The notes under the pieces were generated by a model. It saw nothing but the letters and a program-made list of their open reading frames with translations, was not told the DNA's origin and searched no databases. The position numbers and the translations under genes were made by a program. A stretch of DNA of 64,000 nucleotides from Crotophaga sulcirostris (Eukaryota; Chordata; Aves; Cuculiformes; Crotophagidae). The stretch spans positions 516,334 through 580,333 of the forward strand of contig VYZB01000040.1 of NCBI GenBank assembly GCA_013397455.1, written 5' to 3'. Below, piece after piece: positions 62,901 through 64,000 of this stretch (the stretch's first letter is position 1; each line of letters opens with the position of its first letter).

Positions 62901-64000
62901 TTTTCAAAAGGATAATGTGTAATGTATTCTTTAATGGAAAAAAATCTTTCCTTGTAACATTTCAGTTTTAATGAAGCTATGATTTTAGGTTAAAACAATG
63001 TTGATACAGAAAGCTCAACTATTTTTAGTGGAACAGTTTACAGCCTCTCCCATGCATCACAAAAACATTGTATAGATTAGCTTTAGTCATATTTTAAAAT
63101 GTACATATGCATAATGCTGGGATGAAACTAAGGTTTTTCATATTCCAGGAAATAAAATTGAAATTCAAGCTAAACGATGAAAAACTCACCCAACTACTCA
63201 GTCAAATATAAAGTTATTCCCCGAAGACATAATTTTGAATGAAAAGGAGGAAGACACAGAGGGGCTGGAAACAAAGAAGATATAATCATTGTAATGGAAG
63301 AAAAAGGTATCAGTAAGTGAGGTGGGGAAAAAATAGGTACGGATTGTAAAGACAAAAAGATGATATCATATAAAAAAGCCTCTATATAAATAACAGGGGA
63401 CTTGCAAATATTCCCAATCATAAAACTGCACATGCGGGTCTGTAGGTTTGCATGTGAGCCAGGAGTCAGTTCATTAACCCAAACGACCTACAGTGTTGCA
63501 AAATCAGATTATTGTTGAGTCTGCCATTCATCAGCTGCTCTCTCCCTTGAACTTCTGCTCCTGCTTGGGATATAATTGCACAAGATTTACTGAAAATGAA
63601 GGGATGAGGGGCCTCTTGCTTTTATTGATAACATCAGCATATCTCAGCTCAGGCCAGGGCAGGTGGAGCTCATCAAGGGAGTCCACCTGATACTCTTCTG
63701 GTCTATTTGATTCCTCAGGCAGAGCCCACCCATGTTGTGTCAAGGACCTTATTCTTCACAAAACACTTTTTGGGAAGATCTTCCCTCTGGAAAAATGAGC
63801 CATAACTCCCAAATGATGTGAGGGATCTCACAGACATCACCTAAATGTCTGAACAACCAACCAGGCAGACCACACACTAGCAACAGATGTTTTAAGGCTG
63901 GAAATAAAGAGCAGATTTCTAAGTATGGTAAGCAGGAAGGTCTGGGATAGAAACTTCCATATGGATTACAGAGTCAAGACACATGCCAATTTTAAGATGA

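Larger units (their letters stand above)
55900..64000. other. Unique intergenic DNA, no gene seen
   Basis: This is the longest repeat-free stretch. It includes a TATA/CpG candidate promoter at 57.91 kb, a GC-richer segment at 59.68-60.08 kb with competing hairpins, and a 110-codon frame starting with GTG at 60082-60414 that shows no known domain. A-runs at about 61488 and 61548 have no retrocopy signature. Confidence 0.6.

Overview
This window is vertebrate, almost certainly avian, nuclear DNA. It is AT-rich by eye. No reading frame of gene length carries a recognisable domain, and nothing looks prokaryotic (no operons, ribosome-binding sites, IS elements or CRISPR array). The best clue to the organism is the repeat content: about thirteen 5'-truncated pieces of chicken-repeat-1 (CR1) LINEs, ending in the short tail repeats typical of these elements (ATTCTATG-like or GTGATACT-like), plus one solo LTR of an avian ERVL-type endogenous retrovirus. 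Several CR1 tail types side by side with this LTR fit a neoavian bird. CR1 relatives also occur in crocodilians and turtles, and I cannot name the species.

Layout. 1-230 is a CR1 tail cut by the window edge. 231-9000 is unique DNA broken only by an ATATC-type pentanucleotide array (about 4.97-5.10 kb) and a strong GAA/AAG purine tract (about 6.98-7.07 kb). 9001-9460 is a minus-strand CR1 with an internal deletion. 13395-14340 is the longest CR1 (about 0.95 kb of decayed reverse-transcriptase sequence), followed by a TAA array. 16585-17028 is another plus-strand CR1. 21930-22535 holds two minus-strand CR1 pieces with different tails. 27723-27793 is a minimal tail. 34753-34905 and 37148-37236 are plus-strand tails, and the second faces a minus-strand CR1 at 37277-37445. 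40770-41357 is the solo LTR with a perfect 5-bp target-site duplication. 45252-45679 is the best preserved CR1, with an open terminal ORF2 frame of about 112 codons. 47637-47735 and 55668-55899 are two more plus-strand CR1 tails. The remainder, more than 85 percent of the window, is unique sequence without a gene I can support.

Function. The window reads as intergenic or deep intronic DNA. The only coding remnants come from retrotransposons. Several homeodomain-site-rich or CpG-retaining stretches look like candidate conserved regulatory elements. A TATA-box/CpG configuration near 57.91 kb and an 89-bp exon-shaped segment at 44958-45046 are the best candidates for unannotated transcription. 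These are inferences from motif appearance and need alignment or RNA evidence. I did not find a new multi-gene system here.
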